Shown: positions 16,348 to 18,226 of the stretch, one piece after another
Layout: each line of letters starts with the position of its first letter
How positions within the stretch are numbered: the first letter of the stretch is position 1
Assembly: GCA_030589605.1 (NCBI GenBank)
Contig: JAUUVJ010000014.1
Span: 1 to 18,226 of the forward strand
DNA: 18,226 nt
Reading direction: 5' to 3'
From: Candidatus Hodarchaeota archaeon
Lineage (GTDB): Archaea > Asgardarchaeota > Heimdallarchaeia > Hodarchaeales > Hodarchaeaceae
The notes under the pieces: generated by a model
What the model was told of the DNA's origin: nothing
Database searches by the model: none
What the model saw: the letters and a program-made list of their open reading frames with translations, nothing else
Made by a program: the position numbers and the translations under genes

Positions 16348-17066
16348 TTTCAGTATCTATCGTTCACGAATCAGAAATACAATTATTCCAATTGATAAAT
16401 CCAGATAAATTTAATGAATTTCGCCAGAAAGTGTTGGAATATGTAAAAGAAATATATCCAAACAATTTCGATTATTATAGTTACTTAAAACCATTTTATG
16501 CTCCCAAAATGCGAGAATTTGGTATTAATAATATTCTTGGAATTAAAACAGAAGTTAAAGATTTAGCCAATCACAGAGTAAAATCACGTGTACTTCAAAG
16601 GTTTCCCGATCCAATTCAAGGATATGAGGTACCTGAACATTGGCAAGTGAACAAAAACTTAGCAGTCCTTAAAACCGAAAAAATAGAACAACGAAAAACA
16701 GTAATAGAACTTCGTTCAAAAATCTGTGATCGTTTAGCCAAACATGCTGTAATTGAAGGTTTAAGATGTGCTATTATAGCATTGAAACATTATGCGTCTC
16801 TTCTTGATGATTTAACAACAGATACACGTATCAATTCTTTAATGGAATATCAAACGATCGCTGATAGTCTTTATCAACTTGGTGAGTATCAAAATGCAGC
16901 AATCTTCTATTCAAAATGTCTTTCTAGCACTTCTTCTGATGATAAAGATAGTACTAACCGTATTTTATCCATTTTAAGATCCTCTATTCAACAAATGGAA
17001 CCTCAGGAATTCTTAGAATACGCACTTTTTGCTGCAAAAGTCGCAAGAAGTCATAGAGACGAATAA
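16344..17066 (+). CDS. main part of a two-frame hypothetical protein, TPR-like C-terminus
   Basis: The GTG at 16344 is in frame with open sequence back to 16266, and that 26-codon extension has strong alternating strand character. This GTG is therefore probably internal, and the gene really begins in the other frame at 16141. No family is recognised. Residues about 150-235 are helical pairs, with LMEYQTIADSLYQLGEYQNAAIFYSKCL matching the TPR consensus pattern (W/Y-x2-L-G-x2-Y...A...Y) and a further helix ending in ALFAAKVARSHRDE, so a protein-binding scaffold is likely. The middle part is basic. It follows tgtA on the same strand after about 100 bases and converges with the deacetylase gene. 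Confidence 0.6.
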   Translation: MISVSIVHESEIQLFQLINPDKFNEFRQKVLEYVKEIYPNNFDYYSYLKPFYAPKMREFGINNILGIKTEVKDLANHRVKSRVLQRFPDPIQGYEVPEHWQVNKNLAVLKTEKIEQRKTVIELRSKICDRLAKHAVIEGLRCAIIALKHYASLLDDLTTDTRINSLMEYQTIADSLYQLGEYQNAAIFYSKCLSSTSSDDKDSTNRILSILRSSIQQMEPQEFLEYALFAAKVARSHRDE

Positions 17067-17138
17067 AAATCCGAATGAATATCGATCAATATTTTTCGAT
17101 AGATAAAACTGCTGAATTATTGAAGAAAATAAATGGAG

Positions 17139-17165
17139 GGATACTAGAGAGTATCCATTCTTTTT
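17139..17165. terminator. putative terminator hairpin between convergent genes
   Basis: GGATACT (17139-17145) and AGTATCC (17150-17156) form a perfect 7-bp stem with loop AGAG, followed on the plus strand by ATTCTTTTT. It overlaps the deacetylase stop codon. A second weaker hairpin, TATCGA/TCGATA, spans 17080-17101. The position fits termination of the plus-strand hypothetical gene. Confidence 0.5.
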
Positions 17166-17917
17166 GAAAAATAAGCGGGTAAATCGCTATTAGATCCATC
17201 GGAGAGAAGGTGTTGTAATAGATCATATTTCAAGATCTCTTTTCCATAGAAAATTTCCCCATATTTACAATTAGCTAATGATCCAAAAAAACGTCCCATA
17301 CCTTCAATCCAATCAATAATAGGGGGACTATACGATGGATGAGCCTTAAATTGTGATTTATAAGCTAATAGAGCTTGTTTTTTAGCATTAAAATGTTCAC
17401 TAATATCAACAATGAACTGTAAAGGTTGTATTGTTGAAATTAATTCTCGAGCAGTATAGTAGTAAAATACATGATCAATTCTCCAAGAAGAAAGCCCATC
17501 AAAGCGGTGATCCCATTTTGATAATCTGCTATAGAACACTGCAGCGTCAAAAATAAGTTGACTTTGATAATGATCTGGGGAAGCACCTGGAGTCATTCCC
17601 TGCATTCCAATGACTATTTTCGGTTGTGTTTTACGAAAAGCTTTTGCTAATATTAATCTCGATTCTATATTGTCCATTAACCGACGATTTGGTAAATTTA
17701 ATAAAATCCTTTTGATTCCTAAAGCTTCTGCAGCAATTTGAGATTCTTTAATCCGAATCTCAGGGTTATCATTAAATGGTGTTGGTTCACCATCTGTTAA
17801 ATCAATAATACCTACACGGAAACCAAGTTCAGCAAGTTTGGCTAAAGTTCCTCCACAGCCTATTTCAGCATCATCTGGATGCGGAGAAACAGCAATTAAA
17901 TCGAAATTTTCTGTCAT
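17144..17917 (-). CDS. PIG-L family (GlcNAc-type) zinc deacetylase
   Basis: This is a de-N-acetylase of the PIG-L/LmbE/MshB/BshB superfamily, which removes acetyl groups from GlcNAc-type sugars using zinc. The PHPDD motif at 12-16 gives two zinc ligands and the general base. DLTDGEPTP follows at 39-47, and PDHYQSQ at 114-120 supplies the third zinc ligand (H116). At 257 residues it is a normal length for the family. The DLTDGEPTP variant and the NLPNRRLMDN segment differ from classical BshB1, so the substrate is open; thiol-cofactor synthesis or lipid/glycan deacetylation are both possible. A TATA-like ATAAATATAT sequence at 17971-17980 on the minus strand would give a leader of about 30 bases. 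The gene stands alone and converges with its left neighbour. Confidence 0.9.
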   Translation of the reverse strand: MTENFDLIAVSPHPDDAEIGCGGTLAKLAELGFRVGIIDLTDGEPTPFNDNPEIRIKESQIAAEALGIKRILLNLPNRRLMDNIESRLILAKAFRKTQPKIVIGMQGMTPGASPDHYQSQLIFDAAVFYSRLSKWDHRFDGLSSWRIDHVFYYYTARELISTIQPLQFIVDISEHFNAKKQALLAYKSQFKAHPSYSPPIIDWIEGMGRFFGSLANCKYGEIFYGKEILKYDLLQHLLSDGSNSDLPAYFSKRMDTL

Positions 17918-18226
17918 TTTAGTATCCAGCTTTTAACCTCATTTTCTTGGTCTGTCAGTAGTTTACTATCATATATTTATTGGTGAAAAGCATCATATAA
18001 GTTTAAAGTTTGAGTTATAATTTTCTTGACTAACCCTAATGACAGTTTGGTTCAATATTTAAGAATAAAAAATTAAATTACAAGATAATAGATAATTTCA
18101 ATACCCTTTTTAATTACTTAAATAATATTGAAGTAGACGTATTTAGAATCATGCAACAATATAGTTTTTAAGGCTTCGGGCGTGTACAATGAAAAAATAG
18201 CCTGAGAGAATGTTGTAGAGAAAACA
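17918..18226. other. intergenic stretch to the right window edge, possible RNA start at its end
   Basis: These 309 bases hold no open frame of any length. The TATA-like element of the deacetylase gene lies near 17971-17980. Most of the rest is plain AT-rich DNA. The final 60 bases are slightly richer in G and C: AGGCT at about 18170 can pair with AGCCT near 18199, which could be the 5' end of a structured RNA cut by the window edge. I see no tRNA fold and no CRISPR repeats. Confidence 0.35.

Noticed and set aside
18165..18226. tRNA gene at the right edge
   Set aside because: No TTCGAAT-type T arm or CCA-proximal stem could be matched, and the sequence is cut off.

Overview
This is an AT-rich stretch of archaeal chromosome. 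The clearest evidence is a full-length archaeal-type tRNA-guanine transglycosylase (archaeosine synthesis) with its C-terminal PUA domain, together with A/T-rich TATA-like boxes upstream of several genes and GGAGG-type ribosome binding sites inside operons. A small protein with a Swi5-like C-terminus would fit an Asgard archaeon, but that placement is only an inference.

Layout: (1) 1-2568 (+) is a superfamily 2 helicase, cut by the left window edge, fused to a complete calcineurin-like metallophosphoesterase domain. (2) 3252-4634 and 2668-3255 (-) form a two-gene operon: a HEPN-domain protein with an R-x4-H motif, followed by a PD-(D/E)XK-like nuclease. (3) 4980-9221 (-) encodes a giant protein of about 1413 residues whose C-terminal third carries Cas1-like motifs, including candidate catalytic Glu, His and Asp/Glu positions; upstream of that lie a cysteine-rich region and a zinc ribbon. 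(4) Starting from the same short intergenic region, 9350-12467 (+) is a tightly coupled four-gene operon: a putative PD-(D/E)XK-like nuclease, a protein with a Mut7-C/PIN-like domain, a Cas7-family RAMP protein, and a Cas5/Cas6-like RAMP protein with a long extra helical domain. (5) After a 111-base gap with two hairpins comes an unrecognised 302-residue gene. (6) On the right are a winged-helix/coiled-coil protein with a Swi5-like tail (-), tgtA (+), a two-frame gene split at an A-run, and a PIG-L family deacetylase (-).

The main point of interest is regions 3-4. A Cas1-like domain, a Cas7-like protein, a second RAMP protein and two different nuclease-like proteins are arranged around one divergent promoter. 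No Cas2, Cas4, Cas8, Cas10 or CRISPR array is recognisable in the window. I read this as a strongly derived CRISPR-Cas-like or Cas1-solo defence or integration system. The helicase-phosphoesterase fusion is about 2.4 kb beyond the 3' end of the giant gene and could supply Cas3-like DNA unwinding and cleavage. The HEPN/nuclease pair between them suggests the whole left two thirds is a defence island. Functional coupling between these blocks is inference; motif content, overlaps and spacing are read from the sequence.
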